A stretch of 64,000 nucleotides of DNA from Thiobacillus denitrificans (GCA_002403375.1 DHHQ01000019.1:14613-78612), one strand, 5' to 3'. Numbered from the stretch's first letter, positions 1-9,719 are shown. Notes: generated from the letters alone by a model not told the origin. Numbers and translations: made by a program.

Positions 1-1043
1 TTGCCGAGACGCCTACGCCTGTTGCCGACGCGCCTGCCGCCGAAGTTCCCGTCGTCGCGCCCCCTGTCGGCGAAGCCCCCGCCGCCACACAGCAGGCTGG
101 GGCCACAGCGCCGGCTCCCGCCGAACAGCGTCCCGGCTGGGCGGCGCGGCTGAAGGCCGGGCTCGCCAAGACCCGCGATCGCCTCGGGGGCCAGATGTCC
201 GCGCTGTTCCGGGTCGGCCGCAAGATCGATGCCGAGCTCTACGAGGAACTCGAGACCATCCTGATCACCGCCGACGTCGGCGTCGACGCCACCCAGGCGC
301 TGCTCGACACCCTGCAGAAGAAGGTGCGACGCGAGGGGCTGACCGAGGCGTCGCAGCTGCAGGACGCGCTGAAGGACGCGCTGGTCGAGCTGCTGGCCCC
401 GTTGCAGGCGCCGCTCGACGTCACCGGGCAGAAGCCCTTCATCCTCATGCTGGCGGGCGTCAACGGCGCCGGCAAGACCACGACCATCGGCAAGCTCGCC
501 AAGCTCTACCAGTCGCAGGGGCTGTCGGTGCTGCTGGCGGCCGGCGACACCTTCCGCGCCGCGGCGCGCGAGCAGCTTCAGGTCTGGGGCGATCGCAACA
601 ACGTCACGGTGGTGAGCCAGGAAAAGGGCGACTCCGCCGCGGTGATCTTCGACGCCATCCAGGCCGCGCGCGCCCGCAGCATCGACGTGGTGCTCGCCGA
701 CACAGCGGGCCGGCTGCCGACCCAGCTGCACCTGATGGAAGAGATCAGGAAGGTCAAGCGGGTGATCGAGAAGGCTGTCCCCGGAGCGCCCCACGAGGTG
801 CTGCTGGTGCTCGACTCCAATACCGGCCAGAACGCGGTGACCCAGGTCAAGGCCTTCGACGACGCCCTCGGCGTGACGGGGCTGGTGCTGACCAAGCTCG
901 ATGGCACCGCCAAGGGCGGCGCCATCGCGGCGATCGCCCAGGCGCGGCCGATTCCGGTTCGCTACATCGGCGTCGGCGAGAGCGTGGACGACCTGCGGCC
1001 GTTCGACGCGCGCGATTTCGTCGACGCGATCTTCACGGCCTGA
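1..1043 (+). CDS. ftsY: Signal recognition particle receptor FtsY (5' end missing)
   Basis: SRP receptor GTPase that docks ribosome-SRP complexes at the inner membrane for co-translational insertion. The frame is open from base 3, so the gene begins before the window and 346 residues are seen. The visible N-terminus is an Ala/Pro/Glu-rich linker, typical of the variable acidic A domain of FtsY. It is followed by the helical N domain and the G domain, which shows the P-loop GVNGAGKTTT, DTAGR (G3) and TKLDGTAKGG (G4/closing loop). An internal ATG at 195 is not the real start, because upstream codons encode the conserved amphipathic stretch WAARLKAGLAKTRDRLGG. ftsE follows after 10 nt, the usual ftsY-ftsE-ftsX order. 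Confidence 0.97.
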   Translation, partial: AETPTPVADAPAAEVPVVAPPVGEAPAATQQAGATAPAPAEQRPGWAARLKAGLAKTRDRLGGQMSALFRVGRKIDAELYEELETILITADVGVDATQALLDTLQKKVRREGLTEASQLQDALKDALVELLAPLQAPLDVTGQKPFILMLAGVNGAGKTTTIGKLAKLYQSQGLSVLLAAGDTFRAAAREQLQVWGDRNNVTVVSQEKGDSAAVIFDAIQAARARSIDVVLADTAGRLPTQLHLMEEIRKVKRVIEKAVPGAPHEVLLVLDSNTGQNAVTQVKAFDDALGVTGLVLTKLDGTAKGGAIAAIAQARPIPVRYIGVGESVDDLRPFDARDFVDAIFTA

Positions 1044-1053
1044 CGCGCCCGCG

Positions 1054-1716
1054 ATGATCGGTTTCAGCCAGGTCACCAAACGCTATCCCGGCGGCCACGA
1101 GGCGCTGTCCGGGGTCAACCTCGCGATCGAGCAGGGGGAACTGGTGTTCCTCACCGGGCATTCCGGGGCGGGCAAGAGCACGCTGCTGAAGCTCATCGCC
1201 GCGATCGAGCGGCCGACCAGCGGCATCGTGTCGGTGAACGGGCAGAACGTCGGCCGCCTGTCGCGGCGCGCCGTGCCCTATCTGCGGCGCAACATCGGGC
1301 TGGTGTTCCAGGACCACAAGCTGCTGTTCGACCGCAACGTCATCGAAAACGTCCTGCTGCCGCTCGACATCGCCGGCTTCGACCGCCGCGAGGCCTTGAA
1401 GCGCGCCCGCGCGGTGATCGACAAGGTGGGCCTGCTGCAGCGCGAGAAGGCCAATCCGATCGCGCTTTCCGGCGGCGAGCAGCAGCGTCTATGCATCGCC
1501 CGCGCGCTGGTGTCCCGCCCCGCCCTGCTGCTGGCCGACGAACCGACCGGCAATCTCGACGCCGGGTACGCCGCCGACATCATGGCCATGTTCCGCGACT
1601 TCAACCAGGTCGGCACGACGCTGGTGATCGCCACCCACGACGACCGGGCGATCGCCGCGCTCGGCGGCCGCACGCTCAGACTGGACCACGGCAAGGTCGA
1701 GGAGATCCCCTCATGA
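1054..1716 (+). CDS. ftsE: Cell division ATP-binding protein FtsE
   Basis: ABC-type ATPase that works with FtsX at the divisome to activate septal peptidoglycan hydrolases. The 220-residue protein carries Walker A GHSGAGKST, signature LSGGEQQR and Walker B LLLADEPTG followed by the H-loop histidine in ATHD, all in the usual spacing. The start at 1054 (MIGFSQVTKRYPGG) matches family N-termini, whereas the longer frame from 901 only runs back through ftsY. Its stop overlaps the ftsX start in an ATGA, which suggests translational coupling. Confidence 0.96.
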   Translation: MIGFSQVTKRYPGGHEALSGVNLAIEQGELVFLTGHSGAGKSTLLKLIAAIERPTSGIVSVNGQNVGRLSRRAVPYLRRNIGLVFQDHKLLFDRNVIENVLLPLDIAGFDRREALKRARAVIDKVGLLQREKANPIALSGGEQQRLCIARALVSRPALLLADEPTGNLDAGYAADIMAMFRDFNQVGTTLVIATHDDRAIAALGGRTLRLDHGKVEEIPS

Positions 1717-2621
1717 TCGGCTGGCTGCGCCACCAGAAGCACGCCTTCGCCGCCGCGCTGCGGCGCCTGCGCGCGCAGCCCGTCGCGAGCCTCTTCGCGG
1801 CGCTGGCGATGGGCGTGTCGATCAGCCTCCCCTGGGGGCTTTACCTCGGACTCGAGACCCTCGGCCGGCTCGCCGGCGAGCTGCCGGCCCGGGCCGAGAT
1901 CAGCGCCTTCCTCGCCGCCGACGCGAGCACCGAGCAAAGGCGCGCGCTCGAAGCGCGGCTGCGCCAGGCCGACATCGCCGAGGCCCGTTACGTGCCGAAG
2001 GAAGAAGCGCTGGCAAGCCTGAGCACGGCGAACGGCCTCGCCGACGTGGCCGCGGGGCTGCCTGACAATCCCCTGCCGGACGCCTGGGTGATACGCCCAC
2101 GCGCCGACGCGCGGGATGCCCTGGTAGGGCTGGCGGAGGAAGTCGGGCGACTGCCGGGGGTGGCCGAGACGCACGTGGACAGCGAGTGGGCCGAGCGACT
2201 CCAGGCGGGTCTCGCCCTCGGACACACCGTGGTGGTGGTGCTGGCTTCCCTGTTCGGCATCGCACTGATCGCCATCTCCGGCAACGTCATCCGCGCCCAG
2301 GTGCTGGCGCGTCGTGACGAAATCCAGGTCAGCCGCCTGATCGGCGCAACCGATCGCCACATCCGGCGCCCCTTCCTCTATCTGGGCGCGCTGCAGGGCC
2401 TGCTGGGCGGGCTCGCGGCGGGCGGCGTGCTCGCGGTCGCCGGGGCGCTGCTGCGCGCCCCCGTCGAGCGGCTGGGCATGCTGTACGGCTCGCATTTCCC
2501 GTTGCGGCCGCCGAGCGCCCTCGAGATCGGCGTGGTTCTCGGCCTGACCGCCCTGTTCGGCTGGCTGGGCGCGTTGTTCTCCGTTTCCCGGACCCTGCGT
2601 CTGGTCGAGACAGCGAAGTAG
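1713..2621 (+). CDS. ftsX: Cell division protein FtsX
   Basis: Permease-like partner of FtsE in the inner membrane. The 302-residue protein has an N-terminal cytoplasmic stretch, a first membrane helix (around residues 25-45), a periplasmic domain of roughly 110 residues, and three C-terminal membrane helices, the FtsX topology. The chosen start MIGWLRHQKHAF overlaps the end of ftsE by four bases. The longer frame from 1491 is a shadow of ftsE. rpoH follows after about 110 nt but has its own promoter region. Confidence 0.94.
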   Translation: MIGWLRHQKHAFAAALRRLRAQPVASLFAALAMGVSISLPWGLYLGLETLGRLAGELPARAEISAFLAADASTEQRRALEARLRQADIAEARYVPKEEALASLSTANGLADVAAGLPDNPLPDAWVIRPRADARDALVGLAEEVGRLPGVAETHVDSEWAERLQAGLALGHTVVVVLASLFGIALIAISGNVIRAQVLARRDEIQVSRLIGATDRHIRRPFLYLGALQGLLGGLAAGGVLAVAGALLRAPVERLGMLYGSHFPLRPPSALEIGVVLGLTALFGWLGALFSVSRTLRLVETAK

Positions 2622-2675
2622 GCGCCGCCGTCGCAACGCGCCCCACCCCGCATTTCCGCGGAACCCTTTGCGGCC

Positions 2676-2702
2676 TTAGCACTCTCATATGACGAGTGCT
2701 AG
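2676..2702 (+). promoter_or_regulatory. CIRCE operator (HrcA binding site) upstream of rpoH
   Basis: TTAGCACTC, nine bases (TCATATGAC), then GAGTGCTAG. This is the CIRCE inverted repeat (consensus TTAGCACTC-N9-GAGTGCTAA) with a single mismatch in the last base of the right arm. CIRCE is the known operator of the heat-shock repressor HrcA, so rpoH is probably repressed by HrcA here, linking the two heat-shock circuits. hrcA itself is not in the window. Confidence 0.93.
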
Positions 2703-2705
2703 AAT
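2676..2705 (+). promoter_or_regulatory. Putative sigma-70-like promoter of rpoH overlapping CIRCE
   Basis: A -10-like TAGAAT (2700-2705) lies 18 nt after TTAGCA (2676-2681), which matches the -35 consensus at four of six positions. Both boxes are embedded in or touch the CIRCE arms, so a bound repressor would block polymerase. The start of transcription would be near 2712, about 20 nt before the rpoH start codon. Box positions are a visual assignment. Confidence 0.4.
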
Positions 2706-2730
2706 GCTTTGCAAGGGAGTGACTGACAGC

Positions 2731-3576
2731 ATGACTCAAGCAATGACCCTACCGTTTCCCGCCGCCTACAGTCTGGACAGCTACATCCAGACGGTGAATC
2801 GTTATCCCCTCCTGAGCCAGGAGGACGAACAGCGCCTGGCGCGGGCGTGGCACGCGCACCAGGACGTCGAAGCGGCACGCCAGCTGGTGCTTTCGCACCT
2901 GCGGGTGGTCGTCAGCGTCTCGCGCCACTACCTCGGCTACGGCCTGCCGCAGGCCGACCTCATCCAGGAAGGCAACGTCGGGCTGATGAAGGCCGTCAAG
3001 CGCTTCGACCCGGACCGCGGCGTGCGGCTGGTGTCGTTCGCACTGCACTGGATCCGCGCCGAGATCCACGAATACGTGCTGCGCAACTGGCGGCTGGTCA
3101 AGGTCGCCACGACAAAGGCCCAGCGCAAGCTCTTCTTCAACCTGCGCAGCCTCAAGCAGTCGCTCAATACGCTGACGATCGAGCAGGCCGACGCGATGGC
3201 CCGCGAACTCAACGTCAGCCGCAAGGACGTGCTGGAGATGGAAACCCGGCTCTCGGGGCACGACGTTTCCATCGACCCCAGCGTCGACGACGGCGAGGAG
3301 ACGTACAGCCCGCTGGCGTATCTCGCGAGCCCGGACGAGAACCCTGCGCAGCGGCTCGAGCGAGAGCAGACCGAAAGGCTGCGCCGCGACGGGCTCGCGA
3401 ACGCGCTGGAAAACCTCGACGAGCGCAGCCGCCACATCATCAAGGCGCGCTGGCTGACCGAAGGCGAGGCCGCGACGCTGCACGAACTCGCGGCGCAGTA
3501 TGGCGTGTCCGCCGAGCGCATCCGTCAGATCGAGGCGCGCGCGCTGCAGAAGATGCGCGCGGTGATGCCGGAGTAA
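2731..3576 (+). CDS. rpoH: RNA polymerase sigma factor RpoH (sigma-32)
   Basis: Heat-shock sigma factor that directs transcription of chaperone and protease genes. The 281-residue protein has region 2 (DLIQEGNVGLMKAVKRFDP, then the aromatic-rich FALHWIRAEIHEYVLRNW), the RpoH box around QRKLFFNLR which is diagnostic for this sigma class, and region 4 with a helix-turn-helix (LAAQYGVSAERIRQIEARAL). The start at 2731 has an AAGGGAG ribosome-binding site 12 nt upstream. The ATG at 2689 lies inside the CIRCE element and gives a non-conserved extension. The gene ends just before a strong terminator. Confidence 0.96.
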   Translation: MTQAMTLPFPAAYSLDSYIQTVNRYPLLSQEDEQRLARAWHAHQDVEAARQLVLSHLRVVVSVSRHYLGYGLPQADLIQEGNVGLMKAVKRFDPDRGVRLVSFALHWIRAEIHEYVLRNWRLVKVATTKAQRKLFFNLRSLKQSLNTLTIEQADAMARELNVSRKDVLEMETRLSGHDVSIDPSVDDGEETYSPLAYLASPDENPAQRLEREQTERLRRDGLANALENLDERSRHIIKARWLTEGEAATLHELAAQYGVSAERIRQIEARALQKMRAVMPE

Positions 3577-3601
3577 GCGCCGGGCCGGAAGCAGGCGACG
3601 C

Positions 3602-3642
3602 CCCAAAGAAAAAGCCCCGCGGTGCGGGGCTTTTTCTTTGGG
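3602..3642. terminator. Bidirectional intrinsic terminator between rpoH and the cco cluster
   Basis: Perfect 19-bp inverted repeat, CCCAAAGAAAAAGCCCCGC / GCGGGGCTTTTTCTTTGGG, around a 3-nt loop (3621-3623). It has a GC-rich core and a T run on either strand, so it can terminate rpoH transcripts from the left and cco-cluster transcripts from the right. It lies 25 nt after the rpoH stop and 12 nt beyond the stop of the last - strand gene. Confidence 0.93.
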
Positions 3643-3654
3643 AGGTCCGGACGA

Positions 3655-3762
3655 TCAGAAAAACGAGGCGATCAGCACGGACAGGATGCTGATCCAGGAC
3701 CAGACGACGAATGCGACCACCACCACCATCGGAAAACCCTGGAACGTCAGAAGCTGTTTCAT
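3655..3762 (-). CDS. Small single-helix membrane protein at the end of the cco cluster
   Basis: A 35-residue reading frame, MKQLLTFQGFPMVVVVAF followed by WSWISILSVLIASFF. It has ACGGAG eight bases before its ATG and starts 13 nt downstream of the ccoS stop. Almost the whole peptide is one hydrophobic helix. Position, ribosome-binding site and composition suggest a real small oxidase-associated or maturation protein. The family is not recognised. It could also be an incidental frame, but the downstream terminator makes it the natural last gene of the transcript. Confidence 0.6.
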   Translation of the reverse strand: MKQLLTFQGFPMVVVVAFVVWSWISILSVLIASFF

Positions 3763-3775
3763 TGTGCGAACTCCG

Positions 3776-3982
3776 TTAAAGTTGATCGATTTTAGTTGAT
3801 TCGTCTTTTCCGCTCAAGCGGCGGGTCGGCAGGAGGGGATCGTCGTCGTCCATCAGGATGCGCTCGGCCGGCCCTTCCAGGTCGTCGAACTGGCCGCTCT
3901 TGATCGACCAGAACACGCCGAGGATGATCAGGAGCACGAACACCCCCGACAGCAGGAACAGGAAGACGAGCACGCCGCTCAT
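3776..3982 (-). CDS. ccoS: cbb3-type cytochrome oxidase maturation protein CcoS
   Basis: Small membrane protein needed for insertion of copper and heme cofactors into cbb3 oxidase. The 68-residue protein has one N-terminal membrane helix followed by the family-typical FWSIKSGQFDDLEGPAERIL and an acidic DDDD stretch. It begins in an ATGA overlap with the end of the FixH-like gene, so the two are probably translationally coupled. Confidence 0.93.
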   Translation of the reverse strand: MSGVLVFLFLLSGVFVLLIILGVFWSIKSGQFDDLEGPAERILMDDDDPLLPTRRLSGKDESTKIDQL

Positions 3983-4751
3983 GGCATCACCAGTTCCTGG
4001 GTGCTGTGGTAGCGCAGCTTGCCGCCCTCGCTCAGGCGCAGTTCGGCGAGCCAGCGTCCGCCGCCCGGCAGCGTGAGCGAGCCGATATACACGCCCGCCT
4101 CGGCCGCGCTCAGCGGAAGCGTGACGGCGGGCGTCGGCGCCCCGGGGCGCGACACGCGCAGCTCGCCCTGCACGCGCTCGACCGGCAGACCGGTGCGGTC
4201 CCGGACTCGCACTTCCAGCGCTCGCGTGGGACCTTCGCGGTCGAGCCCGTTGAGCTCGACCTGCCAGCCGATCAGGGATTCGCGGTGCGCCTCCGAAAGC
4301 TCCGAGGAGACGGCCTTGGCTGCGGCCTGGCCGTGCGAGACGACGCCCGAAAAACCGCTGTAGACCGGTTTGCCGTCACCGCCGAGCCACCAGCTGGCGA
4401 CCGGCCCCGGCAATCCGTTGGTCGCGATGTACAGCAGGGTGGCGTTGAGGAAGACCAGGCCGACGAAGAACGCCGTGAGCAGCTTGGGTGCCCAGTGCAT
4501 GCGCCCCGCGCTGCGCTGGCGGAACTGCGTCCACGCGAACAGCACGAGGGCTGCGGCAAGGAACACCGAAATGTGGATCGCCGCCACGTCGAGCCCCGGC
4601 CAGCGGCCGATGATCAGGACGAAATAGCCGAGCAGCGGAACCAGGCCCGCCAGCAGGGCGCGAAGGGCCGGCGACAGGGCGCGGAACCAGCCGCCGACGA
4701 CGTAGAGCACGAGCACCGCCGCCAGGCCGCCGAACAGAGTGGTCATCGTGG

Positions 4752-4755
<4 letters not shown>
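3979..4755 (-). CDS. ccoH: FixH/CcoH-like cbb3 oxidase assembly protein, enlarged
   Basis: Assembly factor of cbb3 oxidase. The C-terminal half (about residues 105-258) looks like FixH: a membrane helix (FFVGLVFLNATLLYIATNG), then a periplasmic beta domain ending in ...YHSTQELVMP. The N-terminal 100 residues add about three hydrophobic segments not found in the classical FixH of around 160 residues, so this is the larger betaproteobacterial form. It overlaps ccoG and ccoS by four bases on either side. Placement in ccoG-ccoH-ccoS order supports the call more than any single motif. Confidence 0.82.
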
Positions 4756-6188
<1,433 letters not shown>

Positions 6189-6215
6189 GGTGCGACCGGT
6201 TGGATGGTGGCAAGA

Positions 6216-6245
6216 AGCAAAAGCCCCCTTGACGGGGGCTTTGCT
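6216..6245 (-). terminator. Terminator hairpin between ccoP and ccoG
   Basis: On the - strand AGCAAAGCCCCC, a 5-nt loop, and GGGGGCTTTTGCT form a stem of 12 pairs with one bulged base, ending in a T-rich stretch. It separates the structural genes ccoNOQP from the maturation genes ccoGHS, probably attenuating rather than abolishing read-through because no obvious promoter was found for ccoG. Confidence 0.8.
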
Positions 6246-6265
6246 CATCTCTTCAGCTTGCGGCC

Positions 6266-7186
6266 TTACTGCCCGCCGCCCAGTTCATGAACGTAGACCG
6301 TCAGAACCTTGATTTGTTCAGGCGAGAGGCGCCCGGCCCAGGCCGGCATCACGCCCTTGTTGAGGCCGCCTGCGATCACGCCGCGAATCGCGGCGATCTT
6401 GCCTTCGTCGCCGCTCGCGCCCGGGACGTCGGCCCACAGCCAGATGTTGTCGGTCAGGTTGGGCGCGCCCAGGTCCTTGCGGCCCTTGGCGTCGTCGCCG
6501 TGGCAGTAGAAGCACGCGGCGGTCTCGCTGTGGAAGAGCGCATCGCCCGCTGCCGCCTTGGCGGCGTCGTGACCGCTGCCCGACAGCTTCGCGACATAGT
6601 TCGCCAGCTGGTCGATCTGGTCGCCGTTGAGCACCTCGCCGAAAGCGGGCATGTAGCCGCGGCGGCCGATCATCAGCGTCTGGTGGATCTCGTCGTACGA
6701 ACCGCCGTAGAGCCAGTCGTCGTCGGTCAGGTTGGGGAAGAAGCCCACGACGCCCTGGCCGCCGGCCTGGTGGCACGGCGCGCAGTTGTCGGCGAACAGC
6801 GCCCTGCCCGCCGACAGGATGAAGGCGTTCATCTCCGGATCCTGGGCGATCTGCGCGTAGGACATGCCGGAAACCTTGTCGAAGTAGGGCTTCTGCTCGG
6901 CAGCCGCCTTGTTGAGGTCTTGCAGCAGCAGCGCACGCGTGTTCCAGCTATGCGTCTTGGTCTCGCCCTCGCTGTTCACGTAGGTGATCTTCGACATGCC
7001 GCCGATCCAGTCCTTGCCGATCGGCCACGACGGGTAGATCACCCAGTACACGATGGAGAAGATCACCGTGGCGTAGAAGGTGTAGACCCACCACACCGGC
7101 AGCGGATTGTTGTATTCCTGCAGGTCGCCGTCCCAGGCGTGACCCGTGGTTTGCACAGTTTGAGATTGTAGTTTTTGCTCGCTCAT
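6266..7186 (-). CDS. ccoP: cbb3-type cytochrome c oxidase diheme subunit CcoP (FixP)
   Basis: Membrane-anchored diheme c subunit that passes electrons to CcoO/CcoN. Of 306 residues, the N-terminus carries the family signature HAWDGDLQEYNNPLPVWW followed by a membrane helix. Two cytochrome c domains have heme sites CAPCH (135-139) and CFYCH (225-229), with methionine ligands likely in the MPAFG and MPAWAG motifs. It overlaps ccoQ by four bases. Confidence 0.97.
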   Translation of the reverse strand: MSEQKLQSQTVQTTGHAWDGDLQEYNNPLPVWWVYTFYATVIFSIVYWVIYPSWPIGKDWIGGMSKITYVNSEGETKTHSWNTRALLLQDLNKAAAEQKPYFDKVSGMSYAQIAQDPEMNAFILSAGRALFADNCAPCHQAGGQGVVGFFPNLTDDDWLYGGSYDEIHQTLMIGRRGYMPAFGEVLNGDQIDQLANYVAKLSGSGHDAAKAAAGDALFHSETAACFYCHGDDAKGRKDLGAPNLTDNIWLWADVPGASGDEGKIAAIRGVIAGGLNKGVMPAWAGRLSPEQIKVLTVYVHELGGGQ

Positions 7187-7368
7187 TGCTTGTCCTTCGT
7201 GCCTTCCTGATCGTCCAGGAACGGTATGTCGCGGTAGGACTCGAGTCGCTTGCTCCGCTTCTTGCTACCGTAGACGTAGATCACGATGCCGATAAAGGTG
7301 ACGAAAAAAATGATCAGTGCCAGAGGCTTGGTGTTTTCGGGCTTGGAGAACCACATCAGCCATTCCAT
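7183..7368 (-). CDS. ccoQ: cbb3-type cytochrome oxidase subunit CcoQ
   Basis: Small membrane subunit that stabilises the cbb3 complex. The 61-residue protein has a single helix (LALIIFFVTFIGIVIYVYG) and a polar tail with SYRDIPFLDDQE, conserved in CcoQ. The ATG at 7368 (MEWLMWFSKPEN) is chosen because GGAGG lies seven bases upstream. The frame extends two codons further to a TTG. Confidence 0.93.
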   Translation of the reverse strand: MEWLMWFSKPENTKPLALIIFFVTFIGIVIYVYGSKKRSKRLESYRDIPFLDDQEGTKDKQ

Positions 7369-7392
7369 CAGCAAACCTCCGGCCGCGGTCGA

Positions 7393-8139
7393 TCAGCGGT
7401 TGCCGACGAACGCGTCGTCGGCGTACTTGCTGAAGTCGACCATGGTGCCCAGCACCTGCAGGTACGCCACCAGCGCGTCCATCTCGGAGATGCCGGAACG
7501 GTCGCCGTCGTAGTTGCCGAAGTTGGCCTGCTCGACCAGATTCTTCTGCGCGTCGGGGATGTGCAGCTGCTTGGCGACCGTCTCGCCGAACTTCTCGATG
7601 TTGGCGTCGAGCTCGGCCTGCGTCAGCGAGTACGGCACGCCGACCTTGCGCAGCGCCTTCATGCGCGCAGCGGTATCGGAGATGTCGAGCTTGGTCGTCA
7701 GCAGCCACGGGTAGTTCGGCATCACCGACTCGGGCACCATCGAGCGCGGCGCGACCAGGTGCTGAACCTGCCACTGGTTGGAGTACTTGCCGCCGACGCG
7801 GGCGAGGTCCGGGCCGGTGCGCTTGGAGCCCCACTGGAACGGATGGTCGTACTGCGACTCGGCCGCCAGCGAGTAGTGGCCGTAGCGCAGCTTCTCGTCA
7901 CGGAACGGGCGGATCATCTGCGAATGGCAGGTGTAGCAGCCCTCGCGGATGTAGATGTCACGGCCGCGCTGTTCGAGCGGGGTGTACGGACGCACGCCCT
8001 CGACCTTTTCGACGGTCTTGTCGATGAAGAACAGCGGCGCGATCTCGACCAGGCCACCGACGCTGATCGCGAGCATGGTCAACACGGCCATCAGGCCGAT
8101 GTTGGTTTCAATCCATTCGTGTTTGAAGTTGAGGTTCAT
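7393..8139 (-). CDS. ccoO: cbb3-type cytochrome c oxidase monoheme subunit CcoO (FixO)
   Basis: Monoheme cytochrome c subunit, anchored by an N-terminal helix (about residues 15-35). The heme-binding CYTCH is at 68-72 in the conserved context EGCYTCHSQMIRPF, and GSKRTGPDLARVGGKYS and the methionine-containing SVMPNYPWL are also typical. At 248 residues it is slightly longer than many homologues. It lies between ccoN and ccoQ with short gaps. Confidence 0.97.
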   Translation of the reverse strand: MNLNFKHEWIETNIGLMAVLTMLAISVGGLVEIAPLFFIDKTVEKVEGVRPYTPLEQRGRDIYIREGCYTCHSQMIRPFRDEKLRYGHYSLAAESQYDHPFQWGSKRTGPDLARVGGKYSNQWQVQHLVAPRSMVPESVMPNYPWLLTTKLDISDTAARMKALRKVGVPYSLTQAELDANIEKFGETVAKQLHIPDAQKNLVEQANFGNYDGDRSGISEMDALVAYLQVLGTMVDFSKYADDAFVGNR

Positions 8140-8156
8140 TATCTATCCACCCTGAA

Positions 8157-9611
8157 TCATGCGTGAGCCATCTTGGCAGCCAGCTTCGCTTCCAGCGCCG
8201 CGTTCTCGCGCTTGCCCTGACGGATGGTCATGTACATGTTGACCGCCATCAGCGTGGCACCGGTAAGGAAGAACATGCCACCGATCGCGCGCATCGCGTA
8301 GAACGGCATCATCGCAGCCACCGATTCGGCGAACGAGTACTGCAGGTTGCCGAACTCGTCGAAAGCGCGCCACATCAGGCCCTGGGTGATGCCCGAGATC
8401 CACATCGCGACGATGTACAGGACGATGCCGATGGTGGCGAGCCAGAAGTGCCACTCGACCAGCTTGCGGCTGTAGATCTTGGTATCCCACAGCTTGGGAA
8501 TCATGTGGTAGAGGGAACCGAAGGAGATCATCGCCACCCAGCCCAGCGCGCCGGAGTGCACGTGGCCCACGGTCCAGTCGGTGTAGTGCGACAGCGCGTT
8601 GACTTCCTTCAGCGACATCATCGGGCCTTCGAAGGTCGACATGCCGTAGAACGACAGCGCGACGATCATGAAGCGCATCACGGGGTCGGTGCGCAGCTTG
8701 TCCCAGGCACCCGACAGGGTCATGATGCCGTTGATCATGCCGCCCCACGAGGGCATCAGGAGCAGGATCGAGAACGCAGCGGCCAGCGACGAGGTCCAGT
8801 CGGGCAGCGCGGTCCAGTGGAGGTGGTGACCACCGACCCACATGTACATGAAGGACAGCGCCCAGAAGTGGACGATCGACAGGCGATAGGAGTAGATCGG
8901 GCGGCCGGCCTGCTTGGGCACGAAGTAGTACATCATGCCCAGGAAGGCGGCGGTCAGGAAGAAGCCCACCGCGTTGTGGCCGTACCACCACTGGGTCATC
9001 GCGTCCTGGGTGCCGGAGAACAGGCTGTACGACTTCATCGAGAACAGGTCGACCGGCATCGACAGGTTGTTGAAGGTGTGCAGCAGCGCGGTCGCCAGGA
9101 TGAACGACAGGTAGAACCAGTTGGCGACGTAGATGTGCGGCTGCTTGCGGCGCATGATGGTGCCGACGAACAGGATCAGATAGGTCACCCACACGACTTC
9201 GATCAGGATGTCGATCGGCCATTCCATCTCGGCGTACTCGCGGCCCTGCGAATAACCCATCACGTAGGACAGCGCGGCGGTCACGATGATGGTCTGCCAA
9301 CCCCAGAAGGTGAAGCTCGCCATGCCGTCGGAAATCAGGCGGGTCTGGCAGGTGCGCTGGACGACGTAATAGGAGGTGGCGAACAGCGCCGAACCGCCGA
9401 AGCCGAAGATCACCGCACTGGTATGGACCGGGCGGAAGCGCCCGAACGAGAAGTACGGGCTGTCAAAGTTAAGGAATGGCCAAGCCAGTTCGGAGGCGAT
9501 GTAGACGCCCACGAACATGCCGACGACCGCCCAGACGAGCGACATGACGGCAAATTTCTTAACGATATCGAAGTTGTACTGCTCTGCACCGGAATATGTG
9601 GTTACCGCCAT
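8157..9611 (-). CDS. ccoN: cbb3-type cytochrome c oxidase catalytic subunit CcoN (FixN)
   Basis: Catalytic subunit of the high-affinity terminal oxidase, reducing O2 at a heme b3-CuB centre. The 484-residue protein has about 12 membrane helices and conserved histidine motifs including QWWYGHNAVGFFLT and DWTVGHVHSGALGW. The ATG at 9611 (MAVTTYSGAEQYNFD) has AGGAG seven bases upstream. The longer frame from 9719 runs through the promoter region and is rejected. It is first in the ccoNOQP operon. Confidence 0.97.
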   Translation of the reverse strand: MAVTTYSGAEQYNFDIVKKFAVMSLVWAVVGMFVGVYIASELAWPFLNFDSPYFSFGRFRPVHTSAVIFGFGGSALFATSYYVVQRTCQTRLISDGMASFTFWGWQTIIVTAALSYVMGYSQGREYAEMEWPIDILIEVVWVTYLILFVGTIMRRKQPHIYVANWFYLSFILATALLHTFNNLSMPVDLFSMKSYSLFSGTQDAMTQWWYGHNAVGFFLTAAFLGMMYYFVPKQAGRPIYSYRLSIVHFWALSFMYMWVGGHHLHWTALPDWTSSLAAAFSILLLMPSWGGMINGIMTLSGAWDKLRTDPVMRFMIVALSFYGMSTFEGPMMSLKEVNALSHYTDWTVGHVHSGALGWVAMISFGSLYHMIPKLWDTKIYSRKLVEWHFWLATIGIVLYIVAMWISGITQGLMWRAFDEFGNLQYSFAESVAAMMPFYAMRAIGGMFFLTGATLMAVNMYMTIRQGKRENAALEAKLAAKMAHA

Positions 9612-9661
9612 CGACCGCTCCTGTTGTACCCGAAATGGCGCTTGTTGCCGCGCCTTTAAAC

Positions 9662-9719
9662 AGCATATGCTTATATTAAGAAACTGCGGGATTATATGAC
9701 GCCAAACCGCGCCCCGCAA
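9662..9719 (-). promoter_or_regulatory. Putative promoter of the ccoNOQP operon
   Basis: On the - strand a consensus -10 TATAAT (9691-9696) lies 17 nt after TTGCGG (9714-9719, a weak -35). Between it and ccoN is an AT-rich leader with a 10-bp palindrome AGCATATGCT (9662-9671). No FNR/ANR box (TTGAT-N4-ATCAA) could be found, although cbb3 operons are often under such control. The palindrome may be an operator, but this is unproven. Confidence 0.45.

Noticed and set aside
1278..2636. 452-codon - strand frame over ftsE/ftsX
   Set aside because: Antisense to conserved division genes and of low-complexity composition.
8163..9659. 498-codon + strand frame over ccoN
   Set aside because: Antisense to a clear oxidase subunit; His/Arg/Gly-rich translation without motifs.
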